Of a DNA stretch of 64,000 nucleotides, positions 22,441 to 35,289 are shown one piece after another. This stretch comes from Druceiella hillmani (Eukaryota > Arthropoda > Insecta > Lepidoptera > Hepialidae). Every line of letters starts with the position of its first letter. Positions within the stretch are counted from its first letter, which is position 1. The notes below the pieces were generated by a model that worked only from the letters and a program-made list of their open reading frames with translations, searched no databases and was not told the DNA's origin. Location: positions 22,393,001-22,457,000 of the forward strand of contig JAYKKI010000027.1 in NCBI GenBank assembly GCA_039881145.1, in the 5' to 3' direction. Both the position numbers and the translations under genes were made by a program.

Positions 22441-23699
22441 CAAGCGTAAAAGCTTACGTACTTACGTGTAACAGGCGCACACGCGGGTGTAATAGCTTCT
22501 AGCAAAGAAAAGCTGCTAACAAGATTGATGAAATTTTAAAATCAGTACTCTCTACCTGTTCTTTAAACATAAGCGTTCTTTAAACATAAGTTCTTTATCA
22601 ACTTCTAGCCCAGCTCTATTGAGGCAGTTATTAAAAAAGAAATGAATCTTTATGAACTGTATGTATAAGTATGCACGGTAAATGTTAGAAATTTGCCTTT
22701 TATGTCTATACGGTTCAATAGCGGTAAAAGTCTTTCGTTGCTGCAACTTCCAATATTCGTGTTTGTTTAGTTTGGCAGATTACACTATATTTATGCTGTG
22801 TTTTTCCCAGAAACAATTCAAATAAGAGATGACTTAGCTTAGTCTTAAATTATTGATTACTATTTATATGTTATAACAAATGTATATGTATAACAAATAT
22901 GTTACGTTTCATTGTCATAAATCAAATACAACTGCATGTATATCAATAATTAAATAAAAATGAGTTCCTTGACACTTTATACAAATTATTTAGGTATTTC
23001 ATTTAGATTATCGGGATTTAGCTAATATCGAGATACCGCGGTACGGAAAATATTAATTCCTCATATAAAGAGATTACAAATCGGCATCGAGCAGCTCTAC
23101 TTATAACTGCGTTATAGCATTTTATAAGTGTTAATCATCCTATCTTATTCAAAAATATTTTGAACTTCAAAATAATATAGTAAATTGTATACAAAAATGT
23201 ATTAGTCATGATAATAAAAATATTATACAAAAATGTATTAATCATGATTTCCATAAAAGTAATTCGAATGTATGTAACATACAATTATAAAAAAATAGAA
23301 TTGTAACGAAAAAAGTATAGAAGTCTTATGTTATAATTGTTAGAAAATGTTTAGTCAGAAATTATAAATAAAATTTAGATTTTTGTGAGATATTCGCGGA
23401 GTAGTTCTATTTTACATATAGTTTATTTTACACAGAATAGATAATTTTATTTTATATCGAATTTGACGACAACCTTCGCATAAAATTCGGTATAATTTAT
23501 TATGATTTTTGTGTTTTTTAAATTTTTTTTTCTCTTGGAATTCTATTAACATAAAGTTTAATAAAAGCTGGCTTTAGCTGGATGCTGGCTTTAAATGGCT
23601 TTAGCAGCACCATATCGTACCTGACGTTGGCAGTACCAAAATAATAATATTCACCAACTCATAGCTTTTTTATACCTGTGATATCCAGATAAAATTATG
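22441..23699. other. No supported feature
   Basis: AT-rich DNA. A short duplication, TATTATACAAAAATGTATTA-like, occurs near 23190-23245. Tandem GCTGGCTTTA occurs near 23568-23590. Confidence 0.5.
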
Positions 23700-23885
23700 A
23701 TATGTGTTCCTCGATAAACGATTTTCATGCCAAATTTCATTAAAATCTGTAAAGTAGATTTCTCGCGGTTGAAGAATAAATTAATACACAGACGAGCAGG
23801 CAAAAATGTTTAAAACAGCTTTTCCGGTTTCTACTATCAATCTATACACTAGATCAATCACACTTTTTAAAGTATTGTTAAAATT
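23700..23885 (+). repeat. Dispersed repeat, copy 1
   Basis: Aligns in direct orientation with 27465-27660. Common pieces are CAAATTTCATTAAAATC, GATTGAAGAA-like, AATTAA.ACACAGAC and CACTTTTTAAAGTATT. The core 'caaatttcattaaaatccgt' is a very common dispersed motif in insects. Confidence 0.8.
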
Positions 23886-23892
23886 TTAGTGT

Positions 23893-23985
23893 CATAATTT
23901 TATTAGGTTATAATTTTATTAGGGTATAATTTTATTAGGGTATAATTTTATTAGGTTATATATAAGTGTTATAATTTTATTACAA
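23893..23985 (+). repeat. ~17-bp minisatellite
   Basis: Five copies of TATAATTTTATTAGG(T/G)T, directly adjoining the dispersed repeat. The same position in the copy at 27655 lacks the array. Confidence 0.9.
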
Positions 23986-24381
23986 TCATAGATTACTAAT
24001 GACGATTATATTATCAAGCCCTTTAATAAAAATCAATACGACTTTATCGTATTCGTGTCGTAGTGTCACAGACTTTAACCTCTCCCTTTTTAGGTTCAAA
24101 AATGCGGAGTATGTCAACTTTTTAGAACTTAACTTTCTTATCCTTTTTTAAAGTTATATTCGTTTTTGGTAATTTTTATAACTCTACCTCGATTAACAGT
24201 GCTAAAATGCTTTAAAATATATTTTAATATTTATGTCTAAGAAAAAAAACCCACATATAATACTCAAATAACGTTTTTTAATATGAGTAGAACGTGGGAG
24301 AACGTCGCCCTACATTGGAGGTGTATATTTAGGTACATGTAAGTTTAAACCTTTATGGGTCTTTATTTTTTTAAACTTTAT

Positions 24382-25000
24382 TAAACCATTAATTTCTTAT
24401 CGATACTAATAAATTACCTGTAATGTATAGATAAACGTGTGTATAAATAAATAATTAATAAATATTATTTTAAAAACCCTATCTAGTGGCATCCAAAAAA
24501 ATATTTCGGAACTATATTTTACATGTTAATTGAGATTTCGATAACGAACTTCCGTTTACAAAATGTTATGCACATAATTCTAAAACTGGAAACTACAAGG
24601 TGCGAAAGACAGGGATAGACAGACGGGCGAACGTGACGAAACTGAAGGATTTGGTCGTTTTTCCTGTTTGGCTACAGAACCTCAAAACACGAAAAACTTA
24701 TAAAATCTACAGTTTTTCCGTACGAAATATATAAACTTGAACAACTACTTTGAAATGTACAAGACCGTTTTTTAAACAGTCGTTAAAAGAACAGTTCTTT
24801 CTTTGGATATAATATTAAAATAATTTTTTTTATTGCCTTATATATCAATAAAAGGTTCTGAAATCGAGACTTGTAAAATTATATTGGCATACTTACACGT
24901 AGGGCTTTTAATCTCGGTATAAAGAATCCGCACATTATTCTAGTCTTCCTCGAAGCGAGATTACCGCTATGGAATCTCGACAGATTTGAGGAGTACCCTT
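24382..25000 (+). repeat. ~620-bp duplicated block, copy B
   Basis: Direct-orientation copy of 21408-22062. It contains only one AGCGAGATTAC unit at its end, whereas copy A runs into an array of them. Confidence 0.9.
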
Positions 25001-25113
25001 AATTTATAAATGTAAATTTATAAACGATTTATAAATGTAAATTTATAAATGTAAATATGTTTTACACAGGAGAGAATGGGTGAATTAAGGAGATGGTAAT
25101 TTGGAACACCGTC

Positions 25114-25154
25114 GTATATATCGTAATAGCTTAACACCCTATTACGATATATAC
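25114..25154. repeat. Perfect palindrome, 16-bp arms
   Basis: GTATATATCGTAATAG (25114-25129) pairs exactly with CTATTACGATATATAC (25139-25154) around a 9-nt loop. Confidence 0.95.
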
Positions 25155-25266
25155 ACTAAATCTAAAGTCCATGAATGCACTGATAAGATCACCATATTTA
25201 TTACATAGTAGGTTTACAGTAAGTTTCATTAACCATTTTTGCGTTTGTTTTAATATTTTTTCTTTA

Positions 25267-26026
25267 ATTTTCAGTTTTGTATTTACGCAGCGTCATATAT
25301 ACTAACTCAAAAATTTAATTTGATTGTGTATATTTGTGGTCTAAGTTATAATAAAATCGCAGAGTAAAAAATTACTCCACTCAACCTAATTTTGCATTTT
25401 GCTTTTTTAAGTAGTCGAAGGTTAATAGGGTTAACTCTGTTGATGATATTTGAGGATGTGTCGAAGGTCAGTAGGGTTAACTCTGTCGATGATTTTAACT
25501 CTTCTTCAGTTTTGTGTTTACGCAGCGTCATATATACTAAATGAAAATTAGTTTGATTGTGAATAGTTGTGGTCTAAGTTATAATAAAACCGTAAAGTAA
25601 AAAATTACTCTACTCAACCTAATCTTAAATTTTGATTTTTCAAATAGTCGAAGGTCAATAGGGTTAACTCTGTTGATGATATTTGAGGATGAGTCGAAGG
25701 TCAGTAGGGTTAACTCTGTCGATGATTTTAACTCTTCTTCAGTTTTGTGTTTACGCAGCGTCATATATACTAACTGAAAATTTAATTCTAAGTTATAATA
25801 AAACCGTAAAGTAAAAAATTACTCTACTCAACCTAATCTTAAATTTTGCTTTTTCAAATAGTGGAAGGTCAATAGGGTTAACTCTGTTGATGATATTTTA
25901 GGATGAGTCGAAGGTCAGTAGGGTTAACTCTGTTGATGATATTTGAGGATAAGTCTAAGGTCAGTAGGGTTAACTCTGTTGATGATATTTGAGTCAGTAG
26001 GGTTAACTCTGTTGACGATATTTGAA
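25267..26026. repeat. Two-level tandem repeat (~235-bp and ~44-bp units)
   Basis: The large unit (TTTACGCAGCGTCATATATA at 25280, 25516 and 25749) repeats three times at 233-236 bp. Inside it, a ~44-bp unit containing GTCAGTAGGGTTAACTCTGT repeats twice per large unit. In the last unit it has run up to four or five copies (25864-26026). The minus strand gives two similar 61-codon frames starting MTLRKHKTEEELKSS. They may be incidental. Confidence 0.95.
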
Positions 26027-26640
26027 CAAGTAAGGAAACATCTCTCGGACGTCTCCAGCTCGATGAATAACAATAGAACATATGTACTACGATCTCAGCG
26101 TTTGCAGATTTCTGCAAGTGAATAAAAGGAAAATGTTTTGATTGGTATTAAGAAATATCGTATCTCACTATTATGAATACACTGTTAGCCGCTTATCTTG
26201 GCTACCTTTGAAATGACGTGACCCCAACTTGCATGTTTTGTAAGGCTCATGACTCACGGAACCAGTTATTAAGGCGTCTAGCGTAGTGTATAAGGTGTCT
26301 AAGATATAATGATGTTTTGGTCATCGTGACTTGTATTTTTGCTATTTTTACCTTGTGGAGTATTAAGTTGATGTTTGGCTTCACATTAATTAAGTATGAT
26401 GCAAATTTCACACACGTTACAAGACAATATATCTGACTTATCGATTTTAACAAAGATAATAGTGAAAACATTAATAAAGTCGTTTCATCATCTTTTATAA
26501 CAAAGTAAATTGAACGGGCAAGAACTTAAATGATTAGTTTTCCGTTTATCACAGCAAAGTGTAGTAATGCTAGCTAGAAACACATTAACCAGCTAGGTCA
26601 AATGATTTTTAAAAGAAAGTTTTCTTTGTTGAAATTTATA
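26027..26640. other. No supported feature
   Basis: AT-rich spacer between two satellite arrays. A 74-codon minus-strand frame (26247-26471) is not recognised. Confidence 0.5.
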
Positions 26641-27186
26641 AATATATAAATATAGTTAGGTTAATATTTTTAGATGGTTGTATGAAATGGCATTGCAATA
26701 TTTATAAATATAGTTAGGTTAATATTTTCGGATGGTTGTATAAAAAGGCATTGCAATATTTATAAATATAGTTAGGTTAATATTTGTAGATAGTTGTATG
26801 AAATGGCATTGCAATACTTATAAATATAGTTAGGTTAATATTTTTAGATGACTGAAATGGCATTGCAATATTATAAATATAGTTAGGTTAATATTTTTGG
26901 ATGGTTCTATGAATTGGCATTGCAATATTTATAAATATAGTTAGGTTAATATTTTAGATGGTTGTATGTAATGGCATTGCAATATTTATAAATATAGTTA
27001 GGTTAATATTTGTAGATGGTTGTATGAAATGGCATTGCAATATTTATAAATATAGTTAGGTTACTATTTGTAGATGACTGAAATGGCATTGCAATATTTA
27101 TAAATATAGTTAGGTTAATATTTTTAGACGATTGTATGAAATGGCATTGCAATATTTATAAATATAGTTATGTCAATATTCGTAGT
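26641..27186 (+). repeat. ~57-60-bp satellite array, about 9-10 units
   Basis: Units contain TATAAATATAGTTAGGTTAA, TATTTxTAGATGGTTGTATG and AAATGGCATTGCAATATT. Several units lack TTGTATG, giving lengths of 51-60 bp, and these shortened units recur (26848 and 27075), which suggests that blocks of units were copied together. The array decays at 27170. Confidence 0.95.
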
Positions 27187-27464
27187 TCCTATACGAAGTG
27201 GGAGTTGTGCCATAGGCGATACAGCGATCCTATTTACAACCCTCGGCTAAACATAGAAGTACTTAAATACATTTCATGCCTTCCTGTAGTTTTATCATTC
27301 GCATTCCAGTTGTCCGAAAATAATTAAAATGTACCGAATGGTATAGTCTAATATTTTTACTTACACTATAAAAAACAAAAAATACGAGAATTATATCACT
27401 ACAAGATGTGACGACGAGACTTCGTTCGCGTGGAATTCGATATAAAAAATATCTGTAATTTTGA

Positions 27465-27660
27465 GATAAAAGTACCCTATATGTTGATCGAGGCTATAAA
27501 CTATCACCATAGCAAATTTCATTAAAATCCGTGCAAAGAATTTCGCGTGATTGAAGAACAAATTAACACACAGACAGCCAAAAATTCTAAAAAAGAGGTT
27601 TCCTGGTTTCTAATATCATTCTATACGCAAAATCAATCACTCTTTTTAAAGTATTTCCCA
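27465..27660 (+). repeat. Dispersed repeat, copy 2
   Basis: Direct-orientation relative of 23700-23885 (see that entry). Confidence 0.8.
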
Positions 27661-30600
27661 TGCACAGAATTCACTCCGTTACAATTTTATTAAATGTTTC
27701 GTTTGGAAAGCTCCATTTACATGAACAAAAAAAAACATTAAAAAAATAATATTTTACATAAGAATTGTTCTGTTAGTTAAATCTATAGCTAATATGATTT
27801 TCGATAGGCGTTTTTAAAATTAATACAATTAATATAATAAGATGAACATTTCTCAAAAAAACATAAAACTTAAAGGTATGTATAGAAACATTTTCCTAAC
27901 ATACTTTTTCTGGGACGTATTAGTGATGTGTCAATTTTTTTAAAATGTTTTTATAAATTTATTCTATTTTAATTTCGTTAACCACACTTTTTTTGTTTAA
28001 TAGGCGACGATGAACAATTATTTTTTTCGCTAGTATTTATTATAAAAAAATGTCCAATTTTTTTGTATCACTTCCTTTTATCAAATTGTAGAGAAATTGA
28101 CATTTTCTTCCGTATGCGTCAAAAACATTGACAATTTAATAACTCGTAAAGAAAATCGTGTGCAGAAAAGTATTGACATTTTTTTTAGTAATTTTTTGAA
28201 AAAGTGAATGAAAGAAAAAACACTGTCTATTACACATAACAATTTTTCAAAAATATTAATGTAGTGAATTGATAAAAAAATTTAAGAAAACCCTATAACA
28301 AATACAAAAGGTTGTTTGACAACATTGAAAATATACCACAATTCGGGGTTTTTCATTCAATTACATCCTATTAGATTGTAACGTAAATAAGCGTATTTAT
28401 TTTAATTTTCGGAAGAGTAAGAAAAAAAACGTAAAGGAATCACAATATTTTTTTAAATTCAATCCGCGTTGCAAACGCCCTGTTATCGGTTAAAAGTCAG
28501 ATGACGTCACAGGCGAGTAAAACGCATTCATACCAAAATTTAATGTTCTTATTATTTTGGTTTATAGGAGTTGATATCGGTAATAATGTTTAAAACGCAA
28601 ATATTACTTGCAATGAAATGATCTTCACACATAAAAATATTTGAGTGAGCTATAATGCTATCTGGATCTTTTCGGGCTAATTACAGCCATTTTTTCGTCT
28701 TTTAAGATTCGTCGGCCCTGAAACGAACACTTTGTATGGACTTTTTATAGACGTATTTGTACATTGTGGCACTGCACACCATTTATACATCATTTTAATA
28801 TGAAAATAAATAATAACCCTAAGCTAAGCGTGACGTCACGCTAGCCGCCATTACAGAAATTGCGATTTTAGCGCGAGTTCGATAATTGAAACTTTAAAAG
28901 TGATTTATATAAAAAATACGGCATATATCCTGGAAACATAAATGTAGTGTACTTATAATGCAAAATAGAACAATTTAAAAAATCAAGTCAAATAACTTAT
29001 TTTACAGAGGATCATTTGTCTACTCGTACATTTAGTATTTTACTTGATTAGTCGTTACTATTTCCTCTCCCGACTATAGCCTCAGTGGCATATTTTTAAA
29101 AGCATATTTTTTTTTCGAAAACTACAATACATACGGGTTTCACTAATGGGATAATTTTTGTGCCGAATTTTCGTCCCATTACTTTAGTTTAAAATTTCTA
29201 TCTATATTTTTAAGTGTTCTCTAGTTATTTCCAAACAAAAAATTCTTTTTTTTGGACTTATTTATTTCAAAGGTTCATTAATTAGCTTATTATTATAATG
29301 TGTGGATAAAAAACAGTTCCTGGACAATCATCACCTCAAAGGTTAGCTCAGTGGACTATGAAATAATATTAAATATACGGAAAATTATTTATTACTACAT
29401 AATAATATCTTTCAGTCATAGTGGAAGATTGAAAGTATAAATGTAACAAGTTCTTACAATACATGATAGCATAGGAAAGGAACGTATGAAGTAGTGAAAA
29501 GAAAATTAAGATAGGAATATCTTTTTCAGAAGACCTTTGAAACGAATGTGTCTCGGATATTAGAACTAAGTTTGTTCAAGAATTGGGAGCATATACTGTG
29601 AAGAAATAGTCCTAGAAAATGGTATTACATTCGGGGAATAAAGGAATAAAGAAGATTTAAAATGCACTACAAAGTCATGCGCACCTAACATTTGAATCCA
29701 GGAATTCCTTAATATATCGAAAAGAAGCATGCATTAAATTAACAAAAAAAGTCCACAGCAAATTGTATGCAGAGAAACATTAGCGTCAGTTATTTATGGC
29801 AGTTGGCCGTATGATAAAGATTTTTTTCGAGGTTTTTTTTGGTTCGTAAAAGTCAATACGACTTCATGGTCATTCTGTTCAAAACATCGGTCGTAATACA
29901 AATAAGAACAAGACTGCAATATTTTCCAAATGTAAATTTAACATATTGAATAAAAAGTAATGTAAATTGTTTACGTGTTAGTTTAACACGTTGAATAAAG
30001 AAAAACTGCATATTTTTAATGTTTACAAAATCGTGTCGATACTGATGATAAGAAATAGAAACAACAAATTCAAACTTTAACAATAACATAGATCTAAGCT
30101 ACGTATTACGACGTGTACCAAAAGTTGAAGAGACATTTATGCACATACATACGAGTATGTTGCAGTGCGAGTTGTGATGAACACATAGATATGATACTTT
30201 ACGTTTTGTACCCTCGGATTCTAACTATATTATTTGAACAAACCAATTTGACAGTTACATTGTGGTACGCACAAATACATATTCAATCAGTTGACGACTA
30301 TTTACAAAATACCCATAATATTATTAACTGTATAAGTACTATAATCACAAACATAATTAACTGTCACCATAAATAATGTTATAAATACCAGTATTACACC
30401 ATTATTTTACTAATATTATTGTTAAATATAGAGGGGAAAAATTCACTACTCTTCATTTTGCTTATACAACAGAAATTTCGATATTACGCTATTTATTTAT
30501 TTTATAAGGTGTTAGTGTGAGGTAGTTATAATCATCGATGTAAAAAGAATTTTTTTTGTTTTATAAATCGGGCATAGGTACTACAACCACACAAACTCAT

Positions 30601-33518
30601 AATTGTCTACATGTAAAATTAACCGAAAGAGACAAAGCGATGCATAGTAACTGTAGTCCGAGAGAATCAGTAAATTAACAATTTGCACCGAATGCAGTAC
30701 TAGTACTATAGTTTCTCACGGTGCGGCGCTTACGCATGCGCTGTCATTCAAACATGACAGTAAAAATAGAAAATATTTTTTTGCAAACTTATAACATTTT
30801 TATGTAATTTCGCTTGAAATGTAAATCCATGTGTCCTATTTTTGTTTTATGAATGCTTAATGTATGTGCTAAAAGCACTAAAAGGCATTTGCATTATACG
30901 TAATAACCTGTAACACGGTTCTAAGATTATAACGATCATCTAAAGGTTAAGGGTTTAATTTCTGGCCGGGCGTTTGAATGTTCATAAATTATTTCTATAA
31001 ATCTGAATTTGTATTATACATTGGGTTTAGCTAAGACCTTAAGTTAAACGTACGGCAGTAAAGTCGGTAACCCGTCACGATTAATCTCACAAAAATGTAC
31101 CCGTGAGGACAACATCTTTTATAAGAGGAATTGTACGTTGGTTACCCCGGACACCGAAAGGTAACCACACCGTGACGGTATTTATATATATTATAGACAC
31201 GAAATGTTGTGCTTTCACATGCAGTGATACGTTATGAAGCATTTTAAAGATTAAAAGAAACAAAAAAAACTCATTATAAGCGGCGTAGTGTACTAAGCGG
31301 AAATTAATATAATAATTGGAGCATTATTCTGAAAAAAACATATATCTACGTTTGTAACTTTGTACAAGTAGTTGAAATACTTTCAATTTTATACATGGCT
31401 TTCAATTTTGTCAGTGGCTGCAGAATGTAATGTTTACCTTATCTCAAAATCTTTCACAAATTATTAAATATTTATTTCAAATTGACATATATGTATTAAT
31501 ATTTTACACTGTTTGCATAATCTGAAAAATATTTGAATAGACATTAAAAAGGGAAGAAATTCAATATCCATATTTTATGATCAATACACCTTCAGACTTT
31601 CATAAAATCATCAGTTTATCAGATAAATATACCAATTTAAGCTTATGGATTTTGCGAGAAGATCGGCGAAAAAAATTAAAAGTTAATTTAATTTTTTTCA
31701 CCAATTACTGTTGGATGGTTGTAATTGATTAATTGGTGATGACGTAAAGTAAAAGGTAACCCGGTCACAATACTAATACGCATGTACTAGTGACACTACG
31801 ATTCTGCATACACTGTTCGAGCATTATAAACAAGACAAAAATACGTTTTAATTGGTTAATACAGATAAGAACTATGTCGGATCGGGATAGCCAAAAGAAA
31901 ACGTATTGTGTACGGATTGCACTTCAAGTCGAAGCGTTATAACAATGTTTCACTGCACGTTATGCTATTAACTTTTGTTCTTCATTCTGATGTTTGGTAA
32001 AACTAAATTACTCGTTTTTGTTTTGAGGACAACCAATGCAGATCCGTATGGCCATCATGCCTGCCTATTGCATAAACTCAAATTCTAGGACTAACACGGT
32101 GTGGCTACGTAGTGATTATCTGAATCATTTGAACTGATAACCTGAATTTACGATACTCTATTTATATGTTTAAACCGGTGTCACACTAATTAGTCAATAG
32201 GCATATAGATTTATGAGATAAATTATATTTTTTCGTTAACTATGTACGCACGGATACTAATTTAGTACGTTTGGCTGAGCGAAAGAAACAGCGAACTCAG
32301 TCAGCGAGGTCTGAACTAATTTATTATTCTTATAAAAGGAATACTTTGGAGTTACTCCAATTTTTCCATATCGGTTTCTGAATTTTTGATGTTACATAAA
32401 ATTATTTAATTATTTTGTATTATATTAAGTTTATTGCGTTATATACAAATATACTTGTACGATATTTGGCTTTAATAAAATATACTTGTAAGATTTTAAC
32501 ACTTATAACGGTAGGGGTACTAGGACCAAGTGGAATTCTAACATTTTCGTCGCCAATAAAAAAATGCTTTAAAAAAAAGCACGAAGAACAAAAAAGCTTC
32601 ATAAATGTGTATTTTTATACAAAGAAGAGAATATACTGAAGAAAAAGCATATTTGTAAAAAAATATGTGTCTGAGTAAGCGACAGAAATTACCGCAGTTG
32701 TTCTTAGAATAGTATACAGACAGTTTGAGAATAAAGACAATAGGATTGCTGCCATATAACCGTGAATCAGATTCAGTTGATTACTTTTAAATAAAACGAT
32801 TTCAAAAGACTTACGTGAAGCAAATTCACGTGCTGTGGCAGAAATGTATAGATTATATGCTCGAAGAAGAGAATACCAAGAGGTACCTATAATAAATGAT
32901 TTAATATATAAATTTCTAATTAATATTGCTAGCTATTAGAATTCAAATTGGGATACTTCTCAGTGAAATAGGTTTGATAATCATTATCGAAAGCGAACGT
33001 TTGTTGTAATGTGTTTTTTTAAGTAATATGTAATTCTTGCCTCTAGGTCATTTGTCTGTGAAATATTATTGTGTTTTGTGTATTTTTATACATCAATACT
33101 TTTTACGTTTTAAAAAAAATATTTTAATGATTACATAAAAATTAAGTACTATTTTTTTGTGATTATTTCGTAATAATTTAATTTTCTGTATCCTAACTGA
33201 TAATTAAACTATTATTACTAATGTATTTAGAAAATAATGTAATGTTTGTTAGTATGTTAGAGTATATACTATAGACAGATTGATGATAAGAATGTTTAGC
33301 GAGCATGATTTACTAGTAGGCATTTGGCTACCAATAACTTTTTAAATAGAGCAGTCTTTTAAGATTTCCAGTCTTAAGTCTGAAGAAATTATGGGAGTAA
33401 AGAACGATGACCAAATTTGTATCAGACCCCCCCCTCCCCTCCCTCTAACAGATATTTTATATGTTTCAGTAGTTTCGTATGAATCCATAGAAAGACTAGT
33501 AATCAGTTTTAACTTTAT
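27661..33518. other. Long AT-rich stretch without supported gene
   Basis: No coding region recognised in almost 6 kb. Present are two TGACGTCA sites (28502 and 28831) in a slightly G+C-richer zone at 28440-28870. Around 30940-31170 lies a G+C-richer patch with a degenerate B-box-like GGGTTTAATTTCTGGCCGGG and a short GGTTACC/GGTAACC stem, possibly an old tRNA-derived SINE. Short frames at 29853-30089 and 30113-30376 have no recognisable content. Confidence 0.5.
28827..28842. promoter_or_regulatory. 16-bp palindrome with CRE core
   Basis: AGCGTGACGTCACGCT is a perfect palindrome around TGACGTCA, the consensus site of CREB/ATF bZIP factors. A second TGACGTCA lies at 28502-28509. Function is only inferred from the motif; there is no gene nearby to regulate. 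Confidence 0.2.
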
Positions 33519-33599
33519 CGTAACCTGTTTGTTTAGTCGTCGTTCGTTGCTTATTCGCTGCCCACGATAAGCAACGAACGACTAAATAAACAGGTTACG
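33519..33599. repeat. Long hairpin, ~33-bp arms, 12-nt loop
   Basis: 33519-33554 (CGTAACCTGTTT…TTGCTTAT) pairs with 33567-33599 (ATAAGCAACGAAC…GGTTACG) with one mismatch and a 3-nt bulge. The adjoining 33600-33700 is G+C-rich for this window. The size suits either a miniature palindromic element or a small-RNA hairpin. Confidence 0.9.
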
Positions 33600-33936
33600 G
33601 TTGCTGGATGGACGAGTGAGGGGACGATGGTTGCCGGGTAGAGAGGGCAGTGGCTTTGAGATGCGTGTCACTGCAGTCTGCAGTCGAGCATTGTGAAAAA
33701 ATTGTAATGGTTATAACGTGTATGTACAAGTTTTATCTACATTTAAAATTATCAATTATATAAAAAATAAAAAAGCTTAAACTCAATTTTTCCGGAATAC
33801 TGATGATGATGTCGCCATAGTAAAAAGCTATCACCTTACTAGGATATTTCGACTGAGATACCTTTCAAAACTGTAGGTCGGAGTTCGGTCGGAAATTTGC
33901 GGGAGGGGGGCGTTCTGACGCATTATCTTTTGTTTA

Positions 33937-33951
33937 TATTATATATATGAA

Positions 33952-34031
<80 letters not shown>
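33937..34031. repeat. (TA)n microsatellite
   Basis: About 95 bp of TA with rare G interruptions. Confidence 0.95.

Positions 34032-35289
<1,258 letters not shown>

Noticed and set aside
30930..31180. Old tRNA-derived SINE
   Set aside because: Only a degenerate B-box-like string and a short stem are visible; no A box, tail or target duplication was found.
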